Assembly: GCA_013202335.1 (NCBI GenBank)
Contig: JABMQR010000315.1
Span: 1-34,134, forward strand
DNA from: Bacteroidota bacterium
GTDB taxonomy: Bacteria > Spirochaetota > Spirochaetia > JABMQR01
Direction of reading: 5' to 3'
Length of the DNA stretch: 34,134 bases
The notes beneath the pieces were generated by a model, which worked only from the letters and a program-made list of their open reading frames with translations, searched no databases and was not told the origin of the DNA. Made by a program: the position numbers and the translations under genes. This document shows positions 1-7,598 of this stretch, piece by piece (the first letter of the stretch is position 1; the number at the start of each line of letters is the position of its first letter).

Positions 1-135
1 CTTTTCTTGCATCCTGTTTTGTCATTTCAATTTTCATCCTTCCAGTATAGTGAGATTTTTAGAAGGGTGACATTTTCCCTGACGACTTATACCATGACAT
101 TATCGCTGATCAACAAGAAATTATATAAATACCAT

Positions 136-164
136 TTGACAATAAATAATTATCGGGGTATTCT
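136..164 (+). promoter_or_regulatory. Promoter of the first sugar operon
   Basis: A perfect -35 hexamer TTGACA lies at 136-141 and a -10-like TATTCT at 159-164, with the ideal 17-base spacer. Transcription would start near 171, exactly where the LacI-type palindrome begins. The 1-135 stretch upstream is AT-rich, and I see no convincing gene in it. Confidence 0.65.
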
Positions 165-169
165 GAATC

Positions 170-191
170 ATGATGGAAACGTTTCCATCAT
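170..191. promoter_or_regulatory. LacI-family operator, perfect palindrome
   Basis: The half-sites TGATGGAAAC (171-180) and GTTTCCATCA (181-190) are exact reverse complements, and the flanking A170/T191 extends the dyad to 22 bp. A central CG flanked by GGAAA/TTTCC is the typical shape of LacI/GalR-family operators. It sits immediately downstream of the -10 element, so a bound repressor would block initiation. No LacI-type regulator is encoded in the window, so the regulator must lie elsewhere. Confidence 0.75.
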
Positions 192-214
192 AAATATTAG
201 CTTGGGATAGGATT

Positions 215-1555
215 TTGGATTCAGGAATAAGTTTTACTGCTAACAATGCTCCGCATATCTTCATGATTACCAATCATGGAACTCATGAATGGACAGTGAT
301 CCCGGGATTAACTGATACAGGCGGGCAAAATATATTTGTTAACCAATTTACCGATTGCCTTGCAGCATTTGGATTCAAGATAACCATTGTGAACAGGGGA
401 GGGTATCCTCATCCTGTATCGGGTAAAATATTGTCAGGACTTGTGTATAAGGATAAATCCAGACGTATTTTTTATCTTGAAGACAGTTGTAAAGAGTTCA
501 TTCGAAAAGAAGATATGCATGAACAAATATCCAGTTTAGGGGCAAATCTCTATACCTTTATAACCGGGGAAAATGATCCTCCGGTCATGCTTATCTCCCA
601 CTACTGGGATGCTGCGTCTATCACTATAGCATTACTGAAAAGAATGAAGCAGCAGATTCCGCATGTCTGGGTGCCTCATTCATTGGGAAATATAAAAAAG
701 CAGAAAACCAGTGAACAGGATAATATACAGTTACGAATGGAAGAAAGAATCCAGGTCGAAAATGGACTTCTGTCAACACTTGAGGTTGTTGCTTCAACTT
801 CACAGCTCGTAGAAAATTCACTACGGAACGACTATGAATTTATGGGAAAGATTTTATTTATTCCTCCCTGTATTGATACAGGACGTTATTCACCCCTGAA
901 TATTGAGCAAAGTCATCCCGTATGGAATCTTTTATCGGATAATATTCTGGGGACAAAGAGGGGTGTACAACACCCGGAAATAATTACGGAAATCAGCCGT
1001 ACAGATAAAACAAAACGAAAGGATGTGTTAATAAAAGCATATTCCAGAGTAGCCGGAAAATTTCCTTCAAGCCTGCTTGTGGTATCCATTGGTCAGCAGA
1101 ACCCTGCATTGGCCAGTGAGCTGATTTCACTTATCAAGGAGTGCGGTGTAGAAGACCAAACAGTAGTTCTAGGCTCAGTATGGGAATGGCTGCCCGCTTT
1201 GTACTCAATTTCTGCTATTTATTGTTCACCCTCTGTTATGGAAGGATTCGGTATGTCGGCCCAGGAAGCTGCTGCCTGCAAAACTCCTGTTGTTGCAAGT
1301 AACTTAATACCCTTTGCCACCGAATATCTGGTTGGGGAGAATGAGAATAACATCGGAGATGGAGCCATTATAGTTCCTGCTGATGATATACAGGGGTTTG
1401 CCAATGCCATGGAATCATTACTTGAGAATGGACAGCGTAGAAGGACTATGGCGGAAAATGCCTATCACAGGACAATTCCCCGCTTTACCTGGAAAAGGGT
1501 AGTGGGTGAGTTTTTAGCTGAAATGAACCTACAAAAAAGCGGAGAAGCAAAGTGA
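215..1555 (+). CDS. GT4-type glycosyltransferase (sucrose synthase/sucrose-phosphate synthase-like)
   Basis: A GT-B fold glycosyltransferase of 446 residues, about the usual length for GT4. The N-terminal domain has the donor/acceptor loop DTGGQ (G36-G37-Q38), preceded by a HG motif as in sucrose synthases and sucrose-phosphate synthases. The C-terminal domain has a basic SRTDKTKRKD segment and the GT4 E-x7-E signature EGFGMSAQE (E343, E351), which binds the nucleotide sugar. The start is TTG at 215: it follows GGGATAGGA at 204-212 and keeps the first beta strand, whereas ATG at 263 would cut into it. The stop overlaps the next gene by 4 bases. Being the first gene of an operon with a sugar ABC transporter suggests a catabolic, reversible role such as glycoside cleavage by NDP, but biosynthesis of a glycoside is possible. 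The sugar specificity cannot be read from the sequence. Confidence 0.85.
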   Translation: MDSGISFTANNAPHIFMITNHGTHEWTVIPGLTDTGGQNIFVNQFTDCLAAFGFKITIVNRGGYPHPVSGKILSGLVYKDKSRRIFYLEDSCKEFIRKEDMHEQISSLGANLYTFITGENDPPVMLISHYWDAASITIALLKRMKQQIPHVWVPHSLGNIKKQKTSEQDNIQLRMEERIQVENGLLSTLEVVASTSQLVENSLRNDYEFMGKILFIPPCIDTGRYSPLNIEQSHPVWNLLSDNILGTKRGVQHPEIITEISRTDKTKRKDVLIKAYSRVAGKFPSSLLVVSIGQQNPALASELISLIKECGVEDQTVVLGSVWEWLPALYSISAIYCSPSVMEGFGMSAQEAAACKTPVVASNLIPFATEYLVGENENNIGDGAIIVPADDIQGFANAMESLLENGQRRRTMAENAYHRTIPRFTWKRVVGEFLAEMNLQKSGEAK

Positions 1556-2628
1556 TACAATATCAATTGGATATCGAGCAGTGTAAGTCATTAATGAGAA
1601 GTAAGGATATCACTGCACTTGAAGTACATGAACTGATTCAGTTTTTTTATCAGGAAAAAAGTATGGCTGAATATCTTCCCGAAGAACAGGTCGTTCAAGA
1701 TCCAAGATCCTTTGATTATATTGTGTATAACTCAAAACGGGCAGTTCGGCCTACGGATAACCATACTGAACCAAATGCAAATTCATCCTGTGTGATTTGT
1801 TCCGGGAAAACTACAGGTATCCTTGACCTTATTCACCTGAGTGAAGGATTTACTTTTATAAACAAAAATCTCTTTCCCATCTTATTTCCACACAAACTAA
1901 ATGCTGATATCCCACAGACAAGAGGATTCCACTTACTTCAGTGGACAAGCTCAATACATGAAAATGACTGGCTTAATATGCCCTTAGATGACTTAAAACT
2001 GGTGGTAAAGAGAATGGCTGCCGTTGAGGGATATTTAATCTCCCATACAGATGCTATTTTCCCACGCACAAAAAAGGGGTATGTGAGTATCATTAAGAAT
2101 TATGGCCGAAAAGTTGGAGGATCACTCAAGCATGATCATCAGCAAATAGGTTTCAGTAATATAATGCCGCGCAGGGTGAAAGATAACCTTGCTTTTCAAG
2201 CAGCACATAAGAAAACATTTCCTGAATTTTTATTGACTGAAAACTCGGGGCAGTTAACCATAAAAGATTATGGCCCAGCCGTTTTGGTCGTGCCGTACTA
2301 CATGCAGCGTCCACTCTATATGACTCTTGTCCTGAAGGATACTGATAAGAATTTCCTGTACGAATTATCTGATGAGGAACTTGAAGCCGTTACTGAAGGA
2401 TGGCGTGATGCCATCTATGTAATTAATAGCATCATGCCGGAACTAGGGAAGGAGACTGCATATAATATCATTTCAAATACACATGCTGGTATCTATTTTG
2501 ATTTTCTCCCCTATACCCAGGAATTTGGAGGTTTTGAGCATCTCGGTCTCTTTCTGTGCCAGATGACCCCGGAACAGGCGGCTGTTCAAATACGTAAAAC
2601 ACTGCATGAACGGAGTTGTGAAGAATGA
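1552..2628 (+). CDS. GalT/HIT-superfamily nucleotidyltransferase-like protein
   Basis: A 358-residue protein of the galactose-1-phosphate uridylyltransferase / HIT superfamily. A CxxC pair (C80, C83) resembles the zinc-binding pair of GalT, and the HxHxQ active-site motif appears as HDHQQ (H194, H196, Q198) after GGSLK. In GalT the second histidine of this motif is uridylylated. The familiar HPHxQ spelling is altered, so the protein is GalT-like rather than a proven GalT. GTG at 1552 overlaps the glycosyltransferase stop (GTGA), with GGAGAAG upstream at 1541-1547, which indicates translational coupling. Expected chemistry is transfer or phosphorolysis of a nucleotide sugar to give a sugar 1-phosphate. 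This would process the NDP-sugar made or consumed by the upstream transferase. The exact reaction is inferred. Confidence 0.78.
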   Translation: MIQYQLDIEQCKSLMRSKDITALEVHELIQFFYQEKSMAEYLPEEQVVQDPRSFDYIVYNSKRAVRPTDNHTEPNANSSCVICSGKTTGILDLIHLSEGFTFINKNLFPILFPHKLNADIPQTRGFHLLQWTSSIHENDWLNMPLDDLKLVVKRMAAVEGYLISHTDAIFPRTKKGYVSIIKNYGRKVGGSLKHDHQQIGFSNIMPRRVKDNLAFQAAHKKTFPEFLLTENSGQLTIKDYGPAVLVVPYYMQRPLYMTLVLKDTDKNFLYELSDEELEAVTEGWRDAIYVINSIMPELGKETAYNIISNTHAGIYFDFLPYTQEFGGFEHLGLFLCQMTPEQAAVQIRKTLHERSCEE

Positions 2629-3293
2629 TTGGGGATAAACTTGTAATTAAGAAAAAGCACACCGAAAGGGCTATGGATATCTGCGATGTAGTAGTAAGTA
2701 AGTATACTAGTCCTTATGTCATTACCGTTGCAGGTGAATCCGGGACTGGAAAATCCGAAACAGCTTTTGAAATATGCAGGATACTTTTAGGTAAAGGTAT
2801 AAAGGCAGCTGTTATTCAACAGGATGATTATTTTGTGTTTCCACCAAAAACCAATCACCTGATGAGAATGAATAACAGGGAGCAGGTTGGTCCATTTGAA
2901 GTCAAGCTTGACTTCCTGGACTCGAACCTTCGCTCATTCAAGAAGGGAGAAAATCCCATCTATAAGCCGCTGGTAGACTATGATAAGGATCTTTTGCTTT
3001 CTGAAGAGTTGGATGTCTCAGGTGTCAGGATCCTGATAGTCGAAGGGACCTATACATCATTATTACGCTATGCAGATTTCCGGATTTTCCTTGATGGTAA
3101 TTTTAGGGAGACCTTAGGCAGTAGAAATGAGAGGAACCGTGAGAAGTATGATCCTTTCCTTGAGGAAATTCTGGAAAAGGAACATGAAATAATCACCACA
3201 CACTGGGATATGGCTGATATCAGGATAAGTTCGGATTTTAAGAATATTATTCTGAAGCAAACAGGGTTAAAAAAGCAGCAGACAGGTGTCTGA
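2625..3293 (+). CDS. Uridine kinase/phosphoribulokinase-family P-loop kinase
   Basis: A 222-residue P-loop kinase. The Walker A motif GESGTGKS spans residues 37-44. A QQDDYF segment follows at about 79, matching the DDFY region of uridine kinases and phosphoribulokinases, and an EGTY segment near residue 146 matches the family's EG(I/V)Y strand. The length fits uridine kinase-like enzymes. ATG at 2625 overlaps the upstream stop as ATGA, so the three enzyme genes form a tightly coupled cassette. The context points to a sugar or nucleoside as phosphate acceptor rather than housekeeping uridine salvage. A plausible role is phosphorylating the sugar released by the glycosyltransferase. The family call is secure, the substrate is not. 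Confidence 0.8.
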   Translation: MIGDKLVIKKKHTERAMDICDVVVSKYTSPYVITVAGESGTGKSETAFEICRILLGKGIKAAVIQQDDYFVFPPKTNHLMRMNNREQVGPFEVKLDFLDSNLRSFKKGENPIYKPLVDYDKDLLLSEELDVSGVRILIVEGTYTSLLRYADFRIFLDGNFRETLGSRNERNREKYDPFLEEILEKEHEIITTHWDMADIRISSDFKNIILKQTGLKKQQTGV

Positions 3294-3330
3294 TAGCTTT
3301 TTAACATAACGGAATTACGGAGGTTTTATT

Positions 3331-4623
3331 ATGAAGAGAGTATGTATGTTTTTGTTGGTTCTTGCAATTGCGCTGCCTATATTTGCAGCCGGGGAGCAGG
3401 AACAAACCGCTGGTGGTCCTGTAACCATAGAGGTTTGGTTCCATTCAGGAAAAGGAGAGGAGCGAGAAGTTCTGAATACGCAAATTGATGAGTTCAATTC
3501 TATTCAGAGTGAGGTCGTTGTGAAGGCTACTATGCTGCCTGAAGGTTCTTATAATGAACAGGTCGGCGCGGCAGCACTGGCCGATGATTTACCGGATCTT
3601 CTCGATTTTGATGGTCCTAATGTGTACAACTATGCATGGTCAGGTCATCTGATTCCTATGGACAGCTATATTTCTGATGATATGAAAGCAGATTTATTGC
3701 CTTCTATTCTCGCCCAGGGCGAATATGATGGTAAGATTTATGCACTTGGTACTTTTGATTCAGGCCTGGCAATATGGGCAAATAAAGCGTATCTGGAAAA
3801 AGCCGGCGTACGAATCCCGACTTCTGTTGAAGATCGCTGGTCCTTTGCTGAGTTTAATGATGCCCTCGCGAAATTACAGGCTCTTCCTGAAGTTGAGTAT
3901 GCAATTGATTTTAAAATGAATTATGGGCAGGGAGAATGGTATTCTTATGGATTTTCACCTATTGTCCAGGGATTTGGTGGTGATTTGATTGATCGAAACG
4001 GATACACTGCTTCAGAGGGTGTGATCAATGGACCCGAAGCAGTAGCAGCTATGGAATGGTTCCAGAGTTTATTTGAAAATGGGTATGCAACTATTGAACC
4101 TGCTGGGGATGATGATTTTTATGCTAAAAAAATTACAGCCCTTTCCCTTGTAGGCCACTGGATGTGGCAGCCTCATAACAGCGGTCTTGGTGAAGATCTT
4201 GTTCTTCTCCCCATGCCGGAGATTGGGAAAAAAGCTGTTACAGGTATGGGATCATGGTGTTGGGGGATAACTTCACAATCAAAGAATCCTGATGCAACCT
4301 GGAAATTTCTGGAATACATTATGCAGCCAAGTCAGACTTTGTTTATGTCGAATGGTAATGGAGCAGTTCCGGCACGCCTGTCGGCTCTTGAGCGGTCTTC
4401 ACTGTTTGGTGCGGGTGGACCTCTTGAAATTTTTACTCAGCAGCTGAATACAGGTGTAGCTTTACCACGACCTATTACTCCTGCGTATCCGGTAATCACA
4501 GAAGTTTTTGCCGAAGCAGTTCAGAACATTGTTACAGGTGCAGATGTAAAAACAGAACTTGATAGAGCAGCAGCGGCTATAGATCAGGATCTGGAAGACA
4601 ACAAAGGATATCCTGTTAACTAA
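3331..4623 (+). CDS. Sugar ABC transporter substrate-binding protein (family 1)
   Basis: A 430-residue extracellular solute-binding protein of the maltose-binding (CUT1) type. A basic N-terminus and hydrophobic core run to about residue 19 and end in FAAGEQEQ, a spirochaete-style signal peptide that probably cleaves after IFA; no lipobox cysteine is present. The mature part has the usual features, such as TIEVWFHSG at the first strand and the AVAAMEWFQSLFENGYA segment near the middle. GGAGG at 3320-3324 precedes ATG 3331. It is 37 bases downstream of the kinase gene and is separated from its permeases by a strong hairpin, as is common when binding protein is needed in excess. The ligand is probably an oligosaccharide or glycoside. 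Confidence 0.92.
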   Translation: MKRVCMFLLVLAIALPIFAAGEQEQTAGGPVTIEVWFHSGKGEEREVLNTQIDEFNSIQSEVVVKATMLPEGSYNEQVGAAALADDLPDLLDFDGPNVYNYAWSGHLIPMDSYISDDMKADLLPSILAQGEYDGKIYALGTFDSGLAIWANKAYLEKAGVRIPTSVEDRWSFAEFNDALAKLQALPEVEYAIDFKMNYGQGEWYSYGFSPIVQGFGGDLIDRNGYTASEGVINGPEAVAAMEWFQSLFENGYATIEPAGDDDFYAKKITALSLVGHWMWQPHNSGLGEDLVLLPMPEIGKKAVTGMGSWCWGITSQSKNPDATWKFLEYIMQPSQTLFMSNGNGAVPARLSALERSSLFGAGGPLEIFTQQLNTGVALPRPITPAYPVITEVFAEAVQNIVTGADVKTELDRAAAAIDQDLEDNKGYPVN

Positions 4624-4731
4624 GAGTTTGTCGGACTTAGGATTTAAAAGCGAAAAGCCAGTGGCTTTACAGCCGAAAAGTTCAGGTTATTACCTCGAAC
4701 GATGATAAATCCGAAAAGTTCCCAGAGCAGC

Positions 4732-4765
4732 TATGTCCTGCACTGATGTTTCAGTGCAGGACATA
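4732..4765 (+). other. Strong hairpin between binding-protein and permease genes
   Basis: A perfect 15-bp stem, TATGTCCTGCACTGA at 4732-4746 and its exact complement at 4751-4765, closes a TGTT loop. It is followed by the permease ribosome binding site GAGGAGAAG at 4772-4780, not by a T-run. It is therefore more likely an mRNA-stabilising or attenuating structure that raises binding-protein output than a full terminator. The 108 bases before it hold two copies of CCGAAAAGTTC (4673-4683, 4711-4721). Confidence 0.75.
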
Positions 4766-4781
4766 CATATAGAGGAGAAGT

Positions 4782-5699
4782 ATGCACACTACAGCTGGCT
4801 TGCAAAAATTAAGAAAAAAAGAGGCATCATCGGCCTGGATGTTTTGTTTACCAGCACTGATACTTCTTTTTGTTTTTTTAATTTTACCTTTTATCCTGGC
4901 TCTTGGGTTTTCTTTTACTGACCAAAGGCTTATTCCCAATAAGAATTTACCTACCAGCTTTGTCGGCCTGCGAAATTTTGTCCGACTTGCTGCAGATACA
5001 ACTTTTCACAAGGCTTTGGGAAACAATTTTCTTTTTGTTGTGATTGTTGTGCCCTTGCAGACCGGTTTGGCCCTCGGGTTGGCAATGCTGATTAATAAGA
5101 AAATAAAATTTGTAAATGCATTCAGGACAATGTATTTTAGCCCGGTAGTTACAACAATGGTTGTTGTTGCCATAGTATGGTCCTTTCTCTACCACCCCAA
5201 AGCAGGTTTCATCAATAAGATGCTCAGTATTATTAGTTTTGGGAACATCAATAATATTGCCTGGCTTAAAGATACCTTATGGGCTTTACCTGCCATTATT
5301 ATTCTGTCTATCTGGCAGGGGGTGGGGTTCCAAATGGTCATCTATCTTGCAGGACTGCAGGACATTCCATTGGAATTATATGAATCATCCATGATGGATG
5401 GTGCAGGACCCTGGAAAAATTTCATACATATAACTTTACCGCAGCTAAAAAACACCACAATATTTGTAGCCATATCAACAACCATTCTTGCCTTTAAGCT
5501 TTTCACTCAAGTTTGGGTCCTTACCAAGGGCGGTCCGCAAAATGCGACAATTACCACTATTGTCTATCTCTATAAACAGGGTTTTAAGCAGTTGAAAGTC
5601 GGTTATGCATCGGCAATCGCCATTGTCTTTTTTGTCATTGTACTGGCTGTTTCACTTATCCAGCGATACTTTTTGCGGGAGGAACGTTCAATTGAGTAA
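4782..5699 (+). CDS. Sugar ABC transporter permease, MalF type
   Basis: A 305-residue inner-membrane permease of the CUT1 family, with about six hydrophobic segments; the first is at about residues 18-40. The cytoplasmic EAA loop that contacts the ATPase reads ELYESSMMDGAGPWKNF near residue 200, followed by ITLPQLK, with serine replacing alanine in the usual EAA. The start ATG 4782 has GAGGAG just upstream. The last 8 bases overlap the second permease. No ATP-binding subunit is encoded here, so a shared MsmK/UgpC-like ATPase elsewhere must energise it. Confidence 0.92.
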   Translation: MHTTAGLQKLRKKEASSAWMFCLPALILLFVFLILPFILALGFSFTDQRLIPNKNLPTSFVGLRNFVRLAADTTFHKALGNNFLFVVIVVPLQTGLALGLAMLINKKIKFVNAFRTMYFSPVVTTMVVVAIVWSFLYHPKAGFINKMLSIISFGNINNIAWLKDTLWALPAIIILSIWQGVGFQMVIYLAGLQDIPLELYESSMMDGAGPWKNFIHITLPQLKNTTIFVAISTTILAFKLFTQVWVLTKGGPQNATITTIVYLYKQGFKQLKVGYASAIAIVFFVIVLAVSLIQRYFLREERSIE

Positions 5700-6567
5700 T
5701 ACCGTCAATAAAGAAAGAACATTAACCCGTTCCCTGGTTAGCATAAAAAGGGTGCTTCTCTATCTTCTTATGATTATGCTTGCACTCTTTTTTCTGTTTC
5801 CCATTATTTTTATGTTTGTTTCCTCATTGAAAAATGATGAAATGCAAATAATTAGGGATATGAGTAGTTTTAAGGGGCTTCTCCCTTATGGAGATATTGG
5901 TATTCAGAATTATATTGATGTCTTTCAGCAAATGCGGTTTTCCCGATTCCTTTTTAACTCAGTCTTAATTTCTAGTGTTACAGTAGGTTGTGGGTTGATC
6001 GTAAATAGTATGATTGCCTTTGCACTGGCACGGTTACGCTTTCGTGGAAGAAATATCCTTCTTTCCATTATTGTGGCATTAATTATCATTCCGAACGAAT
6101 CTGTTGTTATCCCGATGTTATTCATAGTGAACTTTCTGGGATGGATTGATAGTTACCATGTTCAGATAATTCCCTACATAGCTGACCCCTTTTCAATTTT
6201 CCTGTTTTATCAGTTTTTTATAAAGGTACCAAAGGCTCTTGATGAAGCAGCAATGATTGACGGCGCATCTCCCTCTAAGATATATAGAACTATAATTATT
6301 CCCTTATCTATACCAATCTTCTCTACAGTGGCCATTTTGCAGGGAATTATTCGGTGGGGAGATTTTTTATGGCCACTCATGGTAACAAGAGGCGAAAGTT
6401 ATCGTCCTCTCCCGGTCGCAATTCAGCAGTTTTTTAGCCAGGATCCCAAGGTCTGGGGAGATATCTTTGCATTTGCTTCTATGATTACCATTCCATTGCT
6501 TGTGCTTTTCCTGCTGCTCCAGAAATGGTTTGTGCAGTCAGTGGCTTCCAGCGGGATTAAGAGTTAA
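5692..6567 (+). CDS. Sugar ABC transporter permease, MalG type
   Basis: The second CUT1 permease, 291 residues from a TTG start at 5692. This start is chosen because GGGAGGA at 5677-5683 lies 8 bases upstream. The frame is open further back to 5605, but that part is antiparallel in sense to nothing and simply overlaps the coding end of the MalF-type gene. The EAA loop reads ALDEAAMIDGASPSKIYRTI, followed by IIPLSIP, the classical MalG form. About six membrane segments are visible, starting with LLYLLMIMLALFFLFPIIF. It forms the heterodimeric channel with the preceding permease. It ends the first operon; converging genes follow with no clear intrinsic terminator. Confidence 0.9.
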   Translation: MSNTVNKERTLTRSLVSIKRVLLYLLMIMLALFFLFPIIFMFVSSLKNDEMQIIRDMSSFKGLLPYGDIGIQNYIDVFQQMRFSRFLFNSVLISSVTVGCGLIVNSMIAFALARLRFRGRNILLSIIVALIIIPNESVVIPMLFIVNFLGWIDSYHVQIIPYIADPFSIFLFYQFFIKVPKALDEAAMIDGASPSKIYRTIIIPLSIPIFSTVAILQGIIRWGDFLWPLMVTRGESYRPLPVAIQQFFSQDPKVWGDIFAFASMITIPLLVLFLLLQKWFVQSVASSGIKS

Positions 6568-6653
6568 TTGCGTAAGAAGTTACCGCACTCAGGACAGGCA
6601 TCTTTACAGCTGCACATCAGACAGAAAGTTCCGTGAGCAGCAGACTGTTTAGC
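6564..6653 (-). other. Cys-rich open stretch after the RibD-like gene
   Basis: Directly after the TAA and a second in-frame TGA of the RibD-like gene at 6657, the same frame stays open for 29 codons. It contains five cysteines with spacing C-x2-C-x-C-x3-C-x2-C, including the zinc-ribbon-like CPECGN. An internal ATG at 6617 would give a 17-residue peptide, but no good ribosome binding site precedes it. It may be a lost C-terminal metal-binding tail, a minigene, or chance. The stretch also fills the gap between convergent operons and overlaps the end of the permease gene by 4 bases. Confidence 0.25.
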
Positions 6654-6656
6654 TCA

Positions 6657-7598
6657 TTACTTTCTTGTCGCATCGGACTCATCATACTCCATCCGGTATC
6701 TGATATAATAAAAATAATCACTGTGACTGTGAATTGATATTACCTTTCCGTGAGGGTGATTGTTAAAGGTAAATGGGTTCATCTCATTGCCAAGTGAAAG
6801 CGCTCCTCCCCCAATGAATACCGTAGACGTATTTATATATAACTCATCCAGCAGAGCTTCCTGCATGAGAGAAACGAGAAAGGTAGGGCTCTCTATCAGC
6901 ATAGTATCTACTCCGGATTGTTTTAGGAAGTCTAAAAGTTCTAAAAGATTAATGCCGTTACCGTTACCAATTGATACTACAGCCTTTATATCATCCGTAA
7001 GACAGACACCGGAGAAGTTGTTTAAATCGATAAATTGAGGGTCGAGACAATCTGCCAATATTTCCTTACCCTTTGGAGTTGTAACGATAAGTACCGGAAT
7101 CTCCGGGGATCTGAGTATTCTGTGATTTACAGGGATACCGGAGCCGGTTCCGCTGACAATAATATGCAGGGGAACTGCGGGTTTTCCTGCTTTAATCCTT
7201 AAATTCTCAAGGTCGGGGTCATAAATTCGTCCTGTCAGTTCAGACTCCCTATCTATAGTTCTGGCGCCCATCAGTACAGCATCGCAGACTGTGCGCAGCA
7301 TATTGAGGATCCAGTAGTCAGCAAGAGCACCATCTCTGTCCTTTAGATTTCCCTTTGCCACAAGAGTACCATCAGGAGACTCTGGAAATGCAATTTTTCC
7401 GTCAATAGACTGAACAAAGGAACCCAGGGTATATGTTCTATCCTCCGGCAGTACAGGAAAAGAAAAATCTCCATATACTTCCTGTATTTTCGAGTTAGTA
7501 TAAACCTGACGATCCAGCTTTTCGGAATCCTCACTCTGATAAATTTTTTTTAATCTTATCTTGTCTGAGGGGAATACGATTTTGTACTGATCATTCAT
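6657..7598 (-). CDS. RibD C-terminal-domain-like reductase (DHFR fold)
   Basis: A 313-residue protein of the RibD_C/dihydrofolate reductase-like family, which includes the NADPH-dependent pyrimidine reductase of riboflavin synthesis. Family hallmarks are the substrate strand SFVQSIDGKIAF (60-71), DAVLMGART (106-114), and the strand LHIIVSGTG (about 144-152). The usual EGG nucleotide loop is replaced by ESPTF in MLIESPTFL. About 55 extra N-terminal residues precede the fold. No deaminase domain is attached and no other riboflavin genes are near, so a role other than vitamin synthesis is likely, for example reduction of a ribosylamino-type or heterocyclic compound. AGGAGC precedes ATG 7598, which directly abuts the stop of the upstream paralogue (TAGATG), so the two are translationally coupled. 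Confidence 0.75.
   Translation of the reverse strand: MNDQYKIVFPSDKIRLKKIYQSEDSEKLDRQVYTNSKIQEVYGDFSFPVLPEDRTYTLGSFVQSIDGKIAFPESPDGTLVAKGNLKDRDGALADYWILNMLRTVCDAVLMGARTIDRESELTGRIYDPDLENLRIKAGKPAVPLHIIVSGTGSGIPVNHRILRSPEIPVLIVTTPKGKEILADCLDPQFIDLNNFSGVCLTDDIKAVVSIGNGNGINLLELLDFLKQSGVDTMLIESPTFLVSLMQEALLDELYINTSTVFIGGGALSLGNEMNPFTFNNHPHGKVISIHSHSDYFYYIRYRMEYDESDATRK

Noticed and set aside
7..210. 67-codon + strand frame before the first operon
   Set aside because: It contains the TTGACA/TATTCT promoter and the LacI-type palindrome and has no family signal, so it is leader DNA rather than a gene.
4673..4721. Two CCGAAAAGTTC copies as a regulatory repeat
   Set aside because: Only two short copies lie within a leader next to a hairpin; this is too little to call an element, so they are only mentioned under the hairpin.
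5605..5691. N-terminal extension of the second permease
   Set aside because: It lies inside the first permease gene, and a good ribosome binding site (5677-5683) points to TTG 5692.
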